Positions 41,211-51,835 are shown, counted from the first letter of the stretch. The stretch is DNA of 64,000 bases from Burkholderiales bacterium (GCA_016213325.1 JACRAY010000005.1:248001-312000), one strand, 5' to 3'. Notes: generated by a model from the sequence alone, not told the origin. A program made the numbers and translations.

Positions 41211-41474
41211 CTATTGCCCCGTGCCCCGGGACAGCTCGGGCGGCAGGCGCTTGAGCATCCAGCGGATGGCCAACGGCACGATCACCAGGTCGTCCACCAC
41301 GCCGAAGAACGGGATGACGTCGGGGATGATGTCCACGGGCGAAATGAGGTACAGCAGCACCAGCGCCGTCCCCAGCTTCAGCCAGCCGGGCGCAGCCGGG
41401 TGCCGCAGGGCCAACCAGAGACGGCGCGCGTCGCCGCGCACCAGGGTCCAGAGCAGGGTGAGGCGTTTGAGCAT
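41211..41474 (-). CDS. DUF1232 small membrane protein
   Basis: An 87-residue protein with the DUF1232 core (GTALVLLYLISPVDIIPDVIPFFGVVDDLVIV), a hydrophobic hairpin found in small membrane proteins of unknown function. The stop codon is 3 bp from that of guanine deaminase (convergent). Basic residues dominate the N-terminus. Confidence 0.85.
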   Translation of the reverse strand: MLKRLTLLWTLVRGDARRLWLALRHPAAPGWLKLGTALVLLYLISPVDIIPDVIPFFGVVDDLVIVPLAIRWMLKRLPPELSRGTGQ

Positions 41475-41522
41475 GGGCGGTAGAGCCCTGCCGTGCGCGA
41501 TGGTTCCCCCGGGTGGGCGCCG

Positions 41523-42077
41523 TTACACGTCCTCTTCGGACGGCGTCGATCCCGGCTCGTCGTTCATGTGCCGCACCAGCCCCTCGCTCCACTCGCCGGC
41601 CTCGGCGTCCACCTGCTCCAGCCGCTCCACCGTCAGGCCCGCCGCCGTGAACATCTTGCGCGCCGCCGCGTTGGACTGTGCGTGGTGCGGCTTCTCGCGC
41701 AGGTACACGACCTTGTTGATGCCGGCCTGGATGATGGCCTGGGCGCAGCGCGGGCAGGGGAACTGCGTGGCGTAGATGGTCGCGCGATTGAGCGGCAGCA
41801 CCACGCAGTTGAGGATGGCGTTGATCTCCGCGTGCACCACGTAGCTGTGGCGCGACTCGTAGGGGTCGGCGTCGTTGTCCGACCAGTAGACCGGGTCGGC
41901 GTCGTCGCAGCCGCGCGGCAGGCCGTTGTAGCCCACGCCGACGATGCGGTGTTCCGGGGTGACGATGCACGCGCCGTTGCGCGCCCGGTGGTCCTTGGAC
42001 CGCGCCGAAGCCAGCAGGGCCACGCCCATGAACATCGAATGCCAGCCGATCAGGGCCTTGGGTTTGCCGTGACTCAT
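41523..42077 (-). CDS. dCMP deaminase-like cytidine deaminase family protein
   Basis: A 184-residue zinc deaminase. The zinc site is His82-Ala-Glu84 (VVHAEINAIL) and Cys108/Cys111 (PCPRC), with the extra segment (GLPRGCDDADPVYWSDNDAD) of the deoxycytidylate deaminase group. It would produce dUMP for thymidylate synthesis. The family contains ComE-type proteins too. It starts 60 bp before the toxin-antitoxin pair, on the opposite strand. Confidence 0.88.
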   Translation of the reverse strand: MSHGKPKALIGWHSMFMGVALLASARSKDHRARNGACIVTPEHRIVGVGYNGLPRGCDDADPVYWSDNDADPYESRHSYVVHAEINAILNCVVLPLNRATIYATQFPCPRCAQAIIQAGINKVVYLREKPHHAQSNAAARKMFTAAGLTVERLEQVDAEAGEWSEGLVRHMNDEPGSTPSEEDV

Positions 42078-42105
42078 GGAGGGGAAAGTATAGGGTCAGG
42101 CAGAA

Positions 42106-42125
42106 GGTGTTACCATAGTCATACC
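42106..42125. promoter_or_regulatory. Imperfect inverted repeat upstream of the antitoxin gene
   Basis: GGTGTTAC and GTCATACC (6 of 8 paired) flank a 4-base centre, 13 bp before the antitoxin ATG, inside an AT-richer stretch. Position suits autoregulation by the RHH antitoxin. Weak evidence. Confidence 0.3.
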
Positions 42126-42137
42126 TCGCAGTCCGCC

Positions 42138-42440
42138 ATGCCTACCTTGTCCGTCAAATTGCCCGATGAAACCAAAGCGCGGCTCGATCGCCTGGCGGCC
42201 GAGCAAGGCACGTCGCCGCACGCGTTGATGGTTGGGGCGATCGAGGCCGAGCTGGAGCGTCGTGAACAACGCGGTGCGTTCATCCAGGACGCCCTGCGAG
42301 CACGCGACGAGATGCTGGCTACTGGCCGGGCTTTCGACGGTGATGACGTGATCGCTTACCTGAGGGCGCGCGCCCGGGGCGAAAAGCCGCCCCGGCCCAA
42401 GTCCAGGCAACTGAAGTCCCTGCTGCGCCCCGCCAAGTGA
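42138..42440 (+). CDS. Ribbon-helix-helix antitoxin
   Basis: A 100-residue protein with an N-terminal ribbon-helix-helix (TLSVKLPDETKARLDRLAAEQGTSPHALMVGAIE), the DNA-binding fold of CopG/ParD antitoxins. The basic C-terminal half (ARARGEKPPRPKSRQLKS) should wrap the toxin. The toxin gene overlaps its stop codon by 4 bp (GTGA). As usual it should neutralise the toxin and repress the operon. Confidence 0.85.
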   Translation: MPTLSVKLPDETKARLDRLAAEQGTSPHALMVGAIEAELERREQRGAFIQDALRARDEMLATGRAFDGDDVIAYLRARARGEKPPRPKSRQLKSLLRPAK

Positions 42441-42733
42441 CACGGCTGGTTGTCTCGCATCAGGCGCAGTCGGACGTCGAGCGGCTCTGTGATTTCCTGG
42501 AGTCCACCTTGCCCGAAGAGGCAGCTCGCACGGCCGATGTGCTGGCGGATGGTCTGGACATCCTGAGGCGGCATCCGGGCGTCGGTCGTCCCGTTGAAGA
42601 AGGTTTGCGCGAACTGGTGATCTCCCGCGGCAAGACCGGGTATGTGGCGCTCTACTTGTTTGACGAAGAAGCCGACGCGGTGATCGTTCTGGCCCTGCGC
42701 CACCAGCGGGAGAGTGGCTACAGGCTCACCTGA
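42437..42733 (+). CDS. ParE/RelE-family toxin
   Basis: A 98-residue protein beginning with GTG 42437. The ParE/RelE pattern is clear: VSHQAQSDVERLCDFLE, GLDILRRHPGVGRPVEEGLRELVI and YVALYLFDEEADAVIVLALRHQRE. ParE toxins poison gyrase and RelE toxins cut mRNA; ParE is closer to the spacing seen here, but I cannot settle the target. Coupled to the RHH antitoxin. Confidence 0.85.
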   Translation: MTRLVVSHQAQSDVERLCDFLESTLPEEAARTADVLADGLDILRRHPGVGRPVEEGLRELVISRGKTGYVALYLFDEEADAVIVLALRHQRESGYRLT

Positions 42734-42743
42734 GTCAGTAGCT

Positions 42744-43658
42744 CTAGCCCTTCCTTTCACCGCGCTCCCTCCGCATTGCCGCCCGAGCCGCCGCCAGGTC
42801 CCACCCCGCCCACCCACAGCTCTTGAACAGCACCGGCCGGCCATGCGTGGGCGGGTTGGCCACGATGTCTTTCAGCGAGGCAAAGGAAGACAAGTCCAGC
42901 CCCGCCTGAATCAGGTCGCCTGCTTCGTGCCGTGCATGGTCCGTGTCCAGCACGATGCGACCGTGCGCAGCGAAGTGTCGGCACAAGTCTGCGTCCAGCT
43001 CGGCCATCCGCGGCGTGAACGCGCCGATGGCCGCGATGAAGGCATCGTCGCGGGGCACGCCGCGCAGCACCACGCGGTCGGCCGGCGTGCAGGTGACGAC
43101 GAGCGGGCAGTCCGCCAGCACCGCGTGGGGGTCGTCGATGGCTTCGGCCTGCAGGCCGAGCGAACGCCCGAATTCGGCCAGCGCCTGCGCACTGGTCCTG
43201 CTGCGCGAAGCCACCAACACCTTCTTCAGCGGCAAGCCCTGCGCAAAGGCATCGAGGTGCGAGCGGCCCTGCGCCCCGGCGCCCACGACCAGCAGCGGAC
43301 CATCGGGATTGGGTGCCAGCAGTTGCGCGGCCAGCAGTGAAACCGCCGCCGTCCGCCGCGCCGTCACCGTAGGCCCATCGAGCACCAGCCGCCGCTCGCC
43401 CGTGGCAATGTCGAACACGATCACGTCGCCCTGGATCGCCGGCCGCGCGGTGCCCGCATTGGCCGGCGTGTACGTGATCAGCTTGGTGATCGCCACCTGC
43501 GCGTCATGCGCCGGCATCAGGAACAGGGTGCCGCCCCCCGGCAGCGGCTGCACCATGCGTTCGGGCACGCGCACGTTCCCATCGGCCAGCACGGCGCGCA
43601 ACTCGCGCAAGAGCGCGGGGTAGGCCAAACGGTCTGCGGTTTGTGAAGGATCACGCAT
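42744..43658 (-). CDS. Ornithine cyclodeaminase/mu-crystallin family imine reductase
   Basis: A 304-residue NAD(P)-dependent protein. Blocks: LFLMPAHDAQVAITKLITYTP near the substrate site, a Rossmann loop VVGAGAQGRSHLDAF, VTCTPADRVVL and IGAFTPRMAELD. The sequence resembles Lhp/DpkA-type delta1-pyrroline/piperideine-2-carboxylate reductases more than true ornithine cyclodeaminase, by the short length and N-terminus. It would reduce cyclic imines from D-amino acid or hydroxyproline catabolism to L-proline or L-pipecolate. It is divergent from the small membrane protein gene. Confidence 0.82.
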   Translation of the reverse strand: MRDPSQTADRLAYPALLRELRAVLADGNVRVPERMVQPLPGGGTLFLMPAHDAQVAITKLITYTPANAGTARPAIQGDVIVFDIATGERRLVLDGPTVTARRTAAVSLLAAQLLAPNPDGPLLVVGAGAQGRSHLDAFAQGLPLKKVLVASRSRTSAQALAEFGRSLGLQAEAIDDPHAVLADCPLVVTCTPADRVVLRGVPRDDAFIAAIGAFTPRMAELDADLCRHFAAHGRIVLDTDHARHEAGDLIQAGLDLSSFASLKDIVANPPTHGRPVLFKSCGWAGWDLAAARAAMRRERGERKG

Positions 43659-43770
43659 GAAGGTGCAAAGCTCAACTGTGCCGATTTTGTCCTACGAAGC
43701 TTCGCGCCTTTCGAGGCTGCCTGTTCGCCAAGCGTGAACTTACAGTGGTTTCACAGTGAAGAAAGCATCC

Positions 43771-44097
43771 ATGTCCCTGCTGAACGGCCTCCTGGACCCC
43801 CATACGCACCAGCCGCGCAACCGGCTGTTCTGGGTCATCGTCGGCGGCGTCATCGTCGCCCAGCTCATCGCGCTGTGGATGCTGTGCAACCACCAGGTCA
43901 GCCAGGCCGAGGTGCGGCAGGCCCAACTGCGTTCGCAGCAGGTGGCAATGGCCGAATGCCTGCGTGACGTCCCGGGCTCCAACCGGGCCAGCTGCAACGG
44001 CCGCATCGCCCGCGACAACCGCGTGCCGGTGCAACTCGACCGCATCGCCGTCAGCACGACCCAGGCCGGCACCGTGCCGGTCGTCTACACGCGCTGA
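43771..44097 (+). CDS. Small single-pass membrane protein
   Basis: A 108-residue protein from ATG 43771, preceded by GAAGAAAG; a GTG at 43756 is an alternative start. A membrane helix spans about residues 22-43 (FWVIVGGVIVAQLIALWML), followed by a helical exported part with two cysteines (AECLRDVP and ASCNGRIA), possibly a disulphide. I do not recognise a family. It converges with recJ; the stop codons are adjacent. Confidence 0.6.
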   Translation: MSLLNGLLDPHTHQPRNRLFWVIVGGVIVAQLIALWMLCNHQVSQAEVRQAQLRSQQVAMAECLRDVPGSNRASCNGRIARDNRVPVQLDRIAVSTTQAGTVPVVYTR

Positions 44098-45807
44098 TCA
44101 GGTCTCGGCCGCTTCCACCAGGAAGCGCACGCGCCGCGTGCCCTGCCACTCGTCCGCATCCAGCCTGAAGGCCAGCTTCACCCGCGCCGGCAGCGGCTCG
44201 GTATGGCCGAACCAGATGCCGTCCACCAGCTGCCCCTGGTGCTTCAGCCGGATCGACAGGTGCTTCTCACCCACCAGCCGCTGCGACACGATCTCCACTT
44301 CCTCGCTGAACACCGGCGGCGCAAAGCCCTGGCCCCACACTTCCCGGTGCAGCGTATCCACCAGGTCGGGCCGGCGGTACTCCGCGGCCAGCGGCCCGTC
44401 GGTGTGGATGCGGCGCAGCAGCGTGGCGGCGTCCAGCCATTCCTGCGCAACTTGCGCCAATGCCTGCTCGAACACGTCCAGGTGTTCCTCGGCGATCGTG
44501 CAGCCCGCCGCCATGGCGTGGCCGCCGAAGCGCAGCAGCACGCCAGGGTGCCGCTTGGCGACGAGGTCCAGCGCGTCGCGCAGGTGAAAGCCCGCGATCG
44601 ACCGGCCCGAGCCCTTCAGCTCGTGTTCCTTGCCCGGCGCCTGGCTGGCCGCGAAGACGAAGGTCGGCCGGTGCAGCTTGTCCTTGATGCGGGATGCGAC
44701 GATGCCGACCACGCCTTCGTGGAAGTCCGGGTCGAAGACGCAGATGGCGGGCGGCGGCTCGTCGCCTTCCTCGAACAGCGACTCGGCCGCCGCCAGCGCC
44801 TGCTCGCGCATGTCGCCTTCGATCTCGCGCCGCTCGCGGTTGATGGAGTCGAGGCTCTTCGCCAGCTCGGCGCCGCGCGCGGCCTCGTCGGTCAGCAGGC
44901 ATTCGATGCCCAGCGTCATGTCCGCCAGGCGCCCGGCCGCATTGACGCGCGGACCCAGCGCAAACCCCAGGTCGAAGGTGGTCGCCACCGCCGCCTGGCG
45001 CCCCGCCACCGTGAACAGGCTCGCCAGCCCGCACGGCAGCTGGCCCTGGCGGATGCGCTTCAGGCCCTGCGCCACGAGCCGCCGGTTGTTGGCGTCGAGT
45101 TTCACCACGTCGGCCACGGTGCCCAGGGCCACCAGCGGCAGCAAGGCATCGAGCTTGGGCTGCGTTTGCGCCGTGAAGCGGCCGCGGGCGCGCAGTTCGG
45201 CGCGCAATGCCAGCAGCACGTAGAACATCACGCCCACACCGGCCATCGACTTGCTCTGGAACTCGCAGCCCGGCTGGTTGGGGTTGACGATGACGCCGGC
45301 GTCGGGCAGTACCTGCCCCGGCAGGTGGTGGTCGGTCACCAGCACTTTCAGCCCGAGCGCATTGGCGGCGGCGATGCCTTCGACACTGGCGATGCCGTTG
45401 TCCACCGTCACCAGCAGTTGCGCGCCCTGGTCCTTCACGCGCCGGGCGATGGGCGGCGTGAGCCCGTAGCCATCGATCACGCGGTCCGGCACCAGGTAGC
45501 CGACCTCGCGCGCGCCCAGCAGCCTGAGGCCCCGCACGGCGACCGCACAGGCAGTGGCGCCGTCGCAGTCGTAATCGGCCACGATGCAGATGCGTTGCCC
45601 CAGCTCGATGGTGTCGGCCAGCAGCGCGGCGGCTTCGGCCGCGCCCTTCAGCGTGGCGGGTGGCAGCAACAGGGCAAGGCCGTCGTCCAGCTCTTCCTTG
45701 CCCAGCACGCCGCGTGCGGCGTACAGGCGGGCCAGCAGCGGGTGGATGCCGGCCTGCTCCAGCACCCAGGCGGCGCGGGGCGGCACGTCGCGGGTGACGA
45801 TCTTCAC
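44098..45807 (-). CDS. recJ: Single-strand-specific 5'-3' exonuclease RecJ
   Basis: A 569-residue DHH-family exonuclease for recombination and mismatch repair. Motifs: VADYDCDGATACAV, TDHHLPG (the DHH), ALGTVADVVKLD, and the DHHA1 part SGRSIAGFHLRDAL with FGGHAMAAGCTI, then an OB-like C-terminal domain. The start is GTG 45807, overlapping the upstream stop (GTGA); a longer in-frame reading would run into the upstream gene. Size matches RecJ. Confidence 0.96.
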   Translation of the reverse strand: MKIVTRDVPPRAAWVLEQAGIHPLLARLYAARGVLGKEELDDGLALLLPPATLKGAAEAAALLADTIELGQRICIVADYDCDGATACAVAVRGLRLLGAREVGYLVPDRVIDGYGLTPPIARRVKDQGAQLLVTVDNGIASVEGIAAANALGLKVLVTDHHLPGQVLPDAGVIVNPNQPGCEFQSKSMAGVGVMFYVLLALRAELRARGRFTAQTQPKLDALLPLVALGTVADVVKLDANNRRLVAQGLKRIRQGQLPCGLASLFTVAGRQAAVATTFDLGFALGPRVNAAGRLADMTLGIECLLTDEAARGAELAKSLDSINRERREIEGDMREQALAAAESLFEEGDEPPPAICVFDPDFHEGVVGIVASRIKDKLHRPTFVFAASQAPGKEHELKGSGRSIAGFHLRDALDLVAKRHPGVLLRFGGHAMAAGCTIAEEHLDVFEQALAQVAQEWLDAATLLRRIHTDGPLAAEYRRPDLVDTLHREVWGQGFAPPVFSEEVEIVSQRLVGEKHLSIRLKHQGQLVDGIWFGHTEPLPARVKLAFRLDADEWQGTRRVRFLVEAAET

Positions 45808-46760
45808 AGCGCCTCCAGCAACTGCGCCGCCGCCGGCTGTTGCGAGAAGTTGCGGCTCACGCGCTGCCACCAGCCGCCGCCCGCCGGCGCCCAGGTTCGC
45901 GAGCTTCGCTCGCCGCACAGGGTGACCCGTACATACTCCCCACGGTCGAGCTGCTGGCCCAGCCGCGCCACCTCGCCGGCGTCCAGCCGTTGCCAGGCGG
46001 CCGCCCAGGCCGCCCAATCGCCCTGCAGCGCGGCGGCGCGCAGCCCCTGCGTCACTCGCAAGCCGTCTGGGGTATCGGTGCGTCCGCCGGCGGGCAAGGC
46101 GCCGGTGCCACTGACCCAGAACGAATTGACGGGCTGCAAGCCGGCGCCGGCCCGCTCATCATTGACCGGGTGCGTGTACAGCAACATCTGCATTTCCTGC
46201 TGCAACCTGCGCAGCGCCGTGGCCTGGCCGTTGCGCGCGAGCCAGGCATCGATCATGCGGCCCACCACGCGGTCCAGCGAGGCCGCGGGCTGGTCGCGGA
46301 ACACCTCGCCGTGCGCCAGCCAGCGGGTGGGGCCCTCGTATTCCAGCCGGATGCCGTCCTGTTCGAAGTACGGTTGCATCGCCTGCAGCAGCCTTTGCGA
46401 GTGCTCCGCCGCCAGGCCCAGGTGCTGCGGGTGTCCCATGACCACGTTGCTGGTGCCCACCTGCCAGTGGCATGGCGTGATGAAGGCCCAGCCCGTGCCA
46501 TGGGTCTCGCCGCCGGCCTGCGCGACCTGCCACGCCGCCCAGGGGATGCGGCCGTCGGGCGCCGCGATGCCGTACTCGCGCGCCAGGGCGCGTTCGTGCG
46601 GCATCGACAGGGCGGTCTCGTCGCCCTCGTCGGTGGCCAAGCACGCCATCCGGGCCAGGAGCCTGCGCAGGTTGGGCAGCGCCAGCGTCCGCATGGCCTC
46701 GCGGCAGGCCGCCGCGAGGCCGGCCGCAAAAGGGACGAGCATGTGCACTCCGTCTGACAT
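45804..46760 (-). CDS. RpfE-like protein (phosphoglycerate mutase-like), coupled to recJ
   Basis: A 318-residue protein of the group annotated as RpfE-type regulator or cofactor-independent phosphoglycerate mutase-like, which is commonly next to recJ in Xanthomonas and Burkholderiales. Seen: TPCHWQVGTSNVVMGHPQHLGL, LRLEYEGPTRWLAHGEVF-like text, MQMLLYTHPVNDERA and VNSFWVSGTGALP. The metal-site residues of a true mutase are not evident. The start at 46760 is 36 bp from the divergent lolC start. Function is unknown. Confidence 0.75.
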   Translation of the reverse strand: MSDGVHMLVPFAAGLAAACREAMRTLALPNLRRLLARMACLATDEGDETALSMPHERALAREYGIAAPDGRIPWAAWQVAQAGGETHGTGWAFITPCHWQVGTSNVVMGHPQHLGLAAEHSQRLLQAMQPYFEQDGIRLEYEGPTRWLAHGEVFRDQPAASLDRVVGRMIDAWLARNGQATALRRLQQEMQMLLYTHPVNDERAGAGLQPVNSFWVSGTGALPAGGRTDTPDGLRVTQGLRAAALQGDWAAWAAAWQRLDAGEVARLGQQLDRGEYVRVTLCGERSSRTWAPAGGGWWQRVSRNFSQQPAAAQLLEAL

Positions 46761-46795
46761 GGGGCCTATTGTCGGGGATGCCACAATCGGTCCCG

Positions 46796-48041
46796 ATGCG
46801 AATCCCCTATGAGCTCGTCCTGGGCTGGCGCTACACGCGGGCCGGCCGCGCCACGCGCCGCAACGGCTTCATCTCGTTCATCTCGGGCGTGTCCATGCTG
46901 GGCATCGCGCTGGGCGTGGCGGCGCTCATCATCGTGCTGTCGGTGATGAACGGCTTCCAGAAGGAAGTGCGCGACCGCATGCTGGGCGTGGTGTCGCACA
47001 TCGAGATCTACGGGCCGGGCGGCGGCATGCTGGCGGACGTCAACCGCACCATGGCCGAGGCCAGGCGCCATCCGCAGGTGGTGGGTGCGGCGCCCTTCGT
47101 GGCGACGCAGTCGCTGATCGCGCGCGGCGAAGACATGCGCGGCTCCATCGTGCGCGGCATCGAGCCGAAGCTGGAGCCCGAGGTGACCGACCTGGCCGCC
47201 GGGTTGCGCGAAACGCTGTCGCGGCTGCAGCCCGGGCAGTTCGGCGTGGTGCTGGGCGGCGAACTGGCGCGCGCGCTGGGCGTGCGCATGGGCGACCCGG
47301 TGACGCTGATCGCGCCTGGCGGGCAGGTCACGCCCGCGGGCGTGGTGCCGCGCCTGAAGCAGATGACGGTGGTGGGCACTTTCGAGTCGGGCCATTTCGA
47401 ATACGACAGCGGCCTCGTCATGGTCCACATCGAAGACGCGCAGCGCATCTTCCGGCTCGAAGGGCCGACCGGCGTGCGCCTGAAGCTGAAGGACCTGCAC
47501 CAGGCGCGCGAGGTCGCGGCGCAGCTTGCCGCCACCCTGAGCGGCGAGTTCCTGGTAAAGGACTGGACGCGCCAGAACCGCACGTGGTTCGCCGCCGTGC
47601 AGCTCGAAAAGCGCATGATGTTCATCATCCTCACGCTGATCGTCGCGGTGGCCGCGTTCAACCTGGTGTCCACGCTGGTGATGACGGTCACCGACAAGCG
47701 CGCCGACATCGCGATCCTGCGCACGCTGGGCGCCAGCCCGCGCAGCATCATGGGCATCTTCGTCGTGCAGGGCGCGGCGGTCGGCGTCATCGGCACGCTG
47801 GCGGGGCTGCTGCTCGGCCTGGGCATCGCGCTGAACATCGACGTGATCGTGCCCGCCCTGGAGAGTGCGCTGAACGCCAGCTTCCTGCCGCGGGACATCT
47901 ACCTCATCAGCCGCATGCCGAGCGACCCGCAGTCGAACGACATCGTGCCCATCGCGATCATCTCGCTGGTGCTCGCGTTCGTCGCCACGCTGTACCCGAG
48001 CTGGCGCGCCAGCCGCGTCAACCCGGCAGAGGCGCTGCGCT

Positions 48042-48049
<8 letters not shown>
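46796..48049 (+). CDS. lolC: Lipoprotein-releasing ABC transporter permease
   Basis: A 417-residue inner-membrane permease of the LolC/LolE type. Four membrane helices are placed as expected: one near the start ([23 protein letters not shown]) and three near the end ([56 protein letters not shown]), with a large periplasmic domain between. The C-terminal [17 protein letters not shown] is the family end. Only one permease gene is present, so it probably acts as a homodimer with LolD or with a partner elsewhere. It overlaps lolD by 8 bp. Confidence 0.94.
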
Positions 48050-48770
<721 letters not shown>

Positions 48771-48798
48771 GCAGGGTGGGTGCGCGCCAGCGCGTCGT

Positions 48799-49839
48799 TC
48801 ACAGGATGCGGTTGAACCAAAGCAAAGACAGCCCGGCCGACACCAGCATCAAGGCCGCCGCCACCATCGCCAGCAGCGCCGACACCTCCGTCTCCTTCTT
48901 CTCCACCGTCAGCTTGGAGCTGAGCGCCTCGTACACCTTCTTCAGGTCCTGCGCGGTGCCGGCATAGAAGTATTCGGCCGCGGTCTTCTGCGCTACCGCC
49001 TTCAGCGCCTCTTCGTCCAGCCGCACGCGCATCGACCAGCCCTCGAAGCCGATGGTCTCGCCGTCGACCGTGCCGATGCCCACCGTGTAGACGCGAACGC
49101 CGCGCTCGGCCGCGAGCTTGGCAGCGTCCAGCGGGTCCACGCCGGTCGTGCGCTGGCCGTCGGTCAGCATGATGATGGCGGCCGACGTGAAAGAGCCCGG
49201 CGGCACCGGCTCGCGCACCTTCTTCTCCTTCTTCTCGGTGTCGATCGCGAAACCGCGATTGCGCATGCTGCCGCCCTGCATCGACTGCAGGTCGATGCCG
49301 TCGTCCGGGAACAGGGTGGCCAGCGAGATCACGATGGCATTGCCGGTGGCGGTGGCGCGTTGCAGCTGGAAGCGGTCGATGGCGGTGATGAGGTCTTCGC
49401 GGTTCACGGTGGGCAACTGCGCCACCTGGGCCGACCCGGCAAAGGCCACGATGCCCACCTTCACGTGGCGCGGCAGCTCGGTGATGAACGCCTTGGCCGC
49501 GTTCTGCGCGGCCACCAGCCGGTTCGGCTGCACGTCGGTGGCGCGCATGCTGCCCGACACGTCCATGGCCAGGATGATGGTCTGCTGGTTGGACGGAAGC
49601 GTGACCACGGCCACCGGCCGCGACGCCGCCACCAGCATGGCCGCCATGGCCAGCAGGAACAGCGCCGGCGGGATGTGCCGGCGCACCTGCTGGCCGGTGC
49701 CCATGGCTTCCTTCACCATCGACAGGGACGCATAGCGCACGGCCATCTTGCGCTTGCGGCGCAGCAGCCAGGCGTAGAACACCACGAGCATCGGCAGCGC
49801 GAGCAGCAGCCAGAGGTTCTGGGGCCAGAGGAAGTGCAT
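48799..49839 (-). CDS. VWA-domain membrane protein (BatA-like)
   Basis: A 346-residue protein with two N-terminal membrane helices ([18 protein letters not shown] and [15 protein letters not shown]), a von Willebrand A domain (about 88-300) with a complete metal site DVSGSM and LTDGQ, and a C-terminal helix ([21 protein letters not shown]). This is BatA-type. It ends the unit htrA-like/moxR/DUF58/VWA. Such MoxR-VWA units are thought to work as chaperones or envelope-stress systems. 12 bp separate it from the DUF58 gene. Confidence 0.9.
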   Translation of the reverse strand: MHFLWPQNLWLLLALPMLVVFYAWLLRRKRKMAVRYASLSMVKEAMGTGQQVRRHIPPALFLLAMAAMLVAASRPVAVVTLPSNQQTIILAMDVSGSMRATDVQPNRLVAAQNAAKAFITELPRHVKVGIVAFAGSAQVAQLPTVNREDLITAIDRFQLQRATATGNAIVISLATLFPDDGIDLQSMQGGSMRNRGFAIDTEKKEKKVREPVPPGSFTSAAIIMLTDGQRTTGVDPLDAAKLAAERGVRVYTVGIGTVDGETIGFEGWSMRVRLDEEALKAVAQKTAAEYFYAGTAQDLKKVYEALSSKLTVEKKETEVSALLAMVAAALMLVSAGLSLLWFNRIL

Positions 49840-49851
49840 GGTGGTTCTCCT

Positions 49852-50850
49852 TCAGGCCGCGCGCTGCAGGTGGCTGGGCATGCCGCCGCCGGAAGAAAGG
49901 CGGATGCGGCGCTTGCGCATGTCGACGAAGCGCACGATGGCATCCACCAGGTCGGAATCGGTCGCGAGTTCCAGCGCGTCGACGTGCGCGTTGGCCAGCG
50001 CCTGGCGCAGGTCGGCTTCGCGCTGGGCCGCGATGCGGGCGAAGCGCCGCCGGAAACCCCTGTCGTGGGTGTCGACCACGAGCTGTTCGCCGGTTTCGGC
50101 GTCGCGCATGGTCAGCAGGCCCAGGTCGGGCAGTTCCAGCTCGAGCGGGTCCAGCACGCGCACCGCCACCACCTCGTGCCGCAGCGAAAGGCGTGCCAGT
50201 GAATGTTCCCAGCCCGGCTCGCTGATGAAGTCGGACACGACGAACACCGTCGAGCGGCGCTTGAGGAAGCCGGCCGCCGAGTCCAGCAGGTCGGCCAGCC
50301 GCGTCTGCCCGGTCTCGGCGCCCGGCGGACTCTGGCGCACGCGATGCAGGATGTGCAGCACATGGGCGCGGCTGCAGCGCGTGGGGATCACCGCCTCGAC
50401 GCCCGAGCCGTACAGCATGGCGCCCACGCGGTTGCCGTGGCGCGTGAGCAGCCGCGCGATGACGGCGACGAACTCCGACGAGATGTTGCGCTTGCGCTGC
50501 TCGCCCGAGCCGAAGTCCACCGACGGGCTCAGGTCCAGCAGGAACCAGGCCGACATCTCGCGGTCTTCGGTGAACACCCGCACGTGCGGCACGCCGGTGC
50601 GTGCCGTCACGTTCCAGTCGATGTGGCGCACGTCGTCGTGGTGCTGGTACTCGCGCAGGTCGGCCAGGTCCAGGCCGGTGCCGCGCAGCAGCGTGCGGTA
50701 GTCGCCCTGCAGCAGGCCGTCGAGGCGGCGGATCACTTTCCATTCGAGCCGGCGCAGGATGTGCTCGGCCGCCGGCAGGTGCGCCTGCGCGACGGGCGCG
50801 CTCGCGGCGGGTGCCGCTTCGGCGCGGGCCTTACGCCACCAGCTTCTCAT
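49852..50850 (-). CDS. DUF58 domain protein of the MoxR unit
   Basis: A 332-residue protein with the DUF58 core DLADLREYQHHDDVRHIDWNVTARTG, followed by a VWA-like fold carrying FLLDLSPSVDFGS. DUF58 proteins are regular partners of MoxR ATPases. The start at 50850 overlaps the moxR end by 20 bp, implying translational coupling. Biochemical role is unknown. Confidence 0.88.
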   Translation of the reverse strand: MRSWWRKARAEAAPAASAPVAQAHLPAAEHILRRLEWKVIRRLDGLLQGDYRTLLRGTGLDLADLREYQHHDDVRHIDWNVTARTGVPHVRVFTEDREMSAWFLLDLSPSVDFGSGEQRKRNISSEFVAVIARLLTRHGNRVGAMLYGSGVEAVIPTRCSRAHVLHILHRVRQSPPGAETGQTRLADLLDSAAGFLKRRSTVFVVSDFISEPGWEHSLARLSLRHEVVAVRVLDPLELELPDLGLLTMRDAETGEQLVVDTHDRGFRRRFARIAAQREADLRQALANAHVDALELATDSDLVDAIVRFVDMRKRRIRLSSGGGMPSHLQRAA

Positions 50851-51835
50851 GTTCCAGGGGCTTCGCAGGGGCCGGGATCTTGGCCATGACCTTGCCGATG
50901 ATCGCATCGGAGGTGAGGCCCTCCGACAGCGCTTCGTACGACAGCACCACGCGGTGCCGCAGCACGTCGGGCACCAGGTCGGTCATGTCTTCGGGCAGCG
51001 CGTAGCTGCGGCCGCGCAGCATCGCCAGCGCACGCGCACCTTCGGTCAGGTTGATGGTGGCGCGCGGGCTCGCGCCGTAGGTGATGTAGGGCGCCAGGTC
51101 CTTCAGGCCGTGACGGTCGGGCCAGCGCGTGGCCGACACCAGCTTCACGGCGTACTGAACGAGCGACGGGTCCACGTAGACCTGCCGGCATTCCTGCTGC
51201 AGCAGCGCGAGCTGGTCGGTGGTGGCGACCGAGGTCACGTCCACCGACGGGCCGGTGACGCGCTGCACGATCACGAATTCCTCTTCGTCGGTCGGGTAGT
51301 CGACCAGCACCTTCATCATGAAGCGGTCCACCTGCGCCTCGGGCAGCGGGTAGGTGCCCTCGGTCTCGATCGGGTTCTGGGTGGCCATCACCAGGAACGG
51401 GCTGGGCACCTTGTGCGTCTCGCCCGCGATGGTCACCTGCCGCTCCTGCATCACTTCGAGCAGCGCGCTCTGCACCTTGGCCGGCGCGCGGTTGATTTCG
51501 TCGGCCAGCAGCAGGTTGGCGAATACGGGGCCCAGCGCCGTGGCGAACTCGCCGGTCTTCTGGTTGTAGATGCGCGTGCCCACCAGGTCGGCCGGCACCA
51601 GGTCGGGCGTGAACTGGATGCGCTTGAAGCGCCCGCGCATGGTGTTGGCCAGCGTCTTCACCGTCAGCGTCTTGGCCAGGCCCGGCACGCCTTCGACCAG
51701 CAGGTGGCCCTGCGCCAGCATGGCGACCATCACGCGCTCGAGGAAGCGGTCCTGGCCGACCACGACCCGCTTCACTTCGTAAAGGATCTGCTCCATGAGC
51801 TGGGCGGTGGCGCTGTCGGTGCGGTTGGGTTCCAT
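50831..51835 (-). CDS. MoxR-family AAA+ ATPase
   Basis: A 334-residue AAA+ protein: Walker A GVPGLAKT (49-56), Walker B LLADEINRAPAK, sensor-1 MATQNPIE and TEGTYPLPEAQVDRF, all hallmarks of MoxR. It begins at 51835 (MEPNRTD); longer readings add a Pro/Arg-rich, shadow-like N-terminus. Works with the following DUF58 and VWA proteins, probably as a chaperone for protein complex assembly. Confidence 0.94.
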   Translation of the reverse strand: MEPNRTDSATAQLMEQILYEVKRVVVGQDRFLERVMVAMLAQGHLLVEGVPGLAKTLTVKTLANTMRGRFKRIQFTPDLVPADLVGTRIYNQKTGEFATALGPVFANLLLADEINRAPAKVQSALLEVMQERQVTIAGETHKVPSPFLVMATQNPIETEGTYPLPEAQVDRFMMKVLVDYPTDEEEFVIVQRVTGPSVDVTSVATTDQLALLQQECRQVYVDPSLVQYAVKLVSATRWPDRHGLKDLAPYITYGASPRATINLTEGARALAMLRGRSYALPEDMTDLVPDVLRHRVVLSYEALSEGLTSDAIIGKVMAKIPAPAKPLEHEKLVA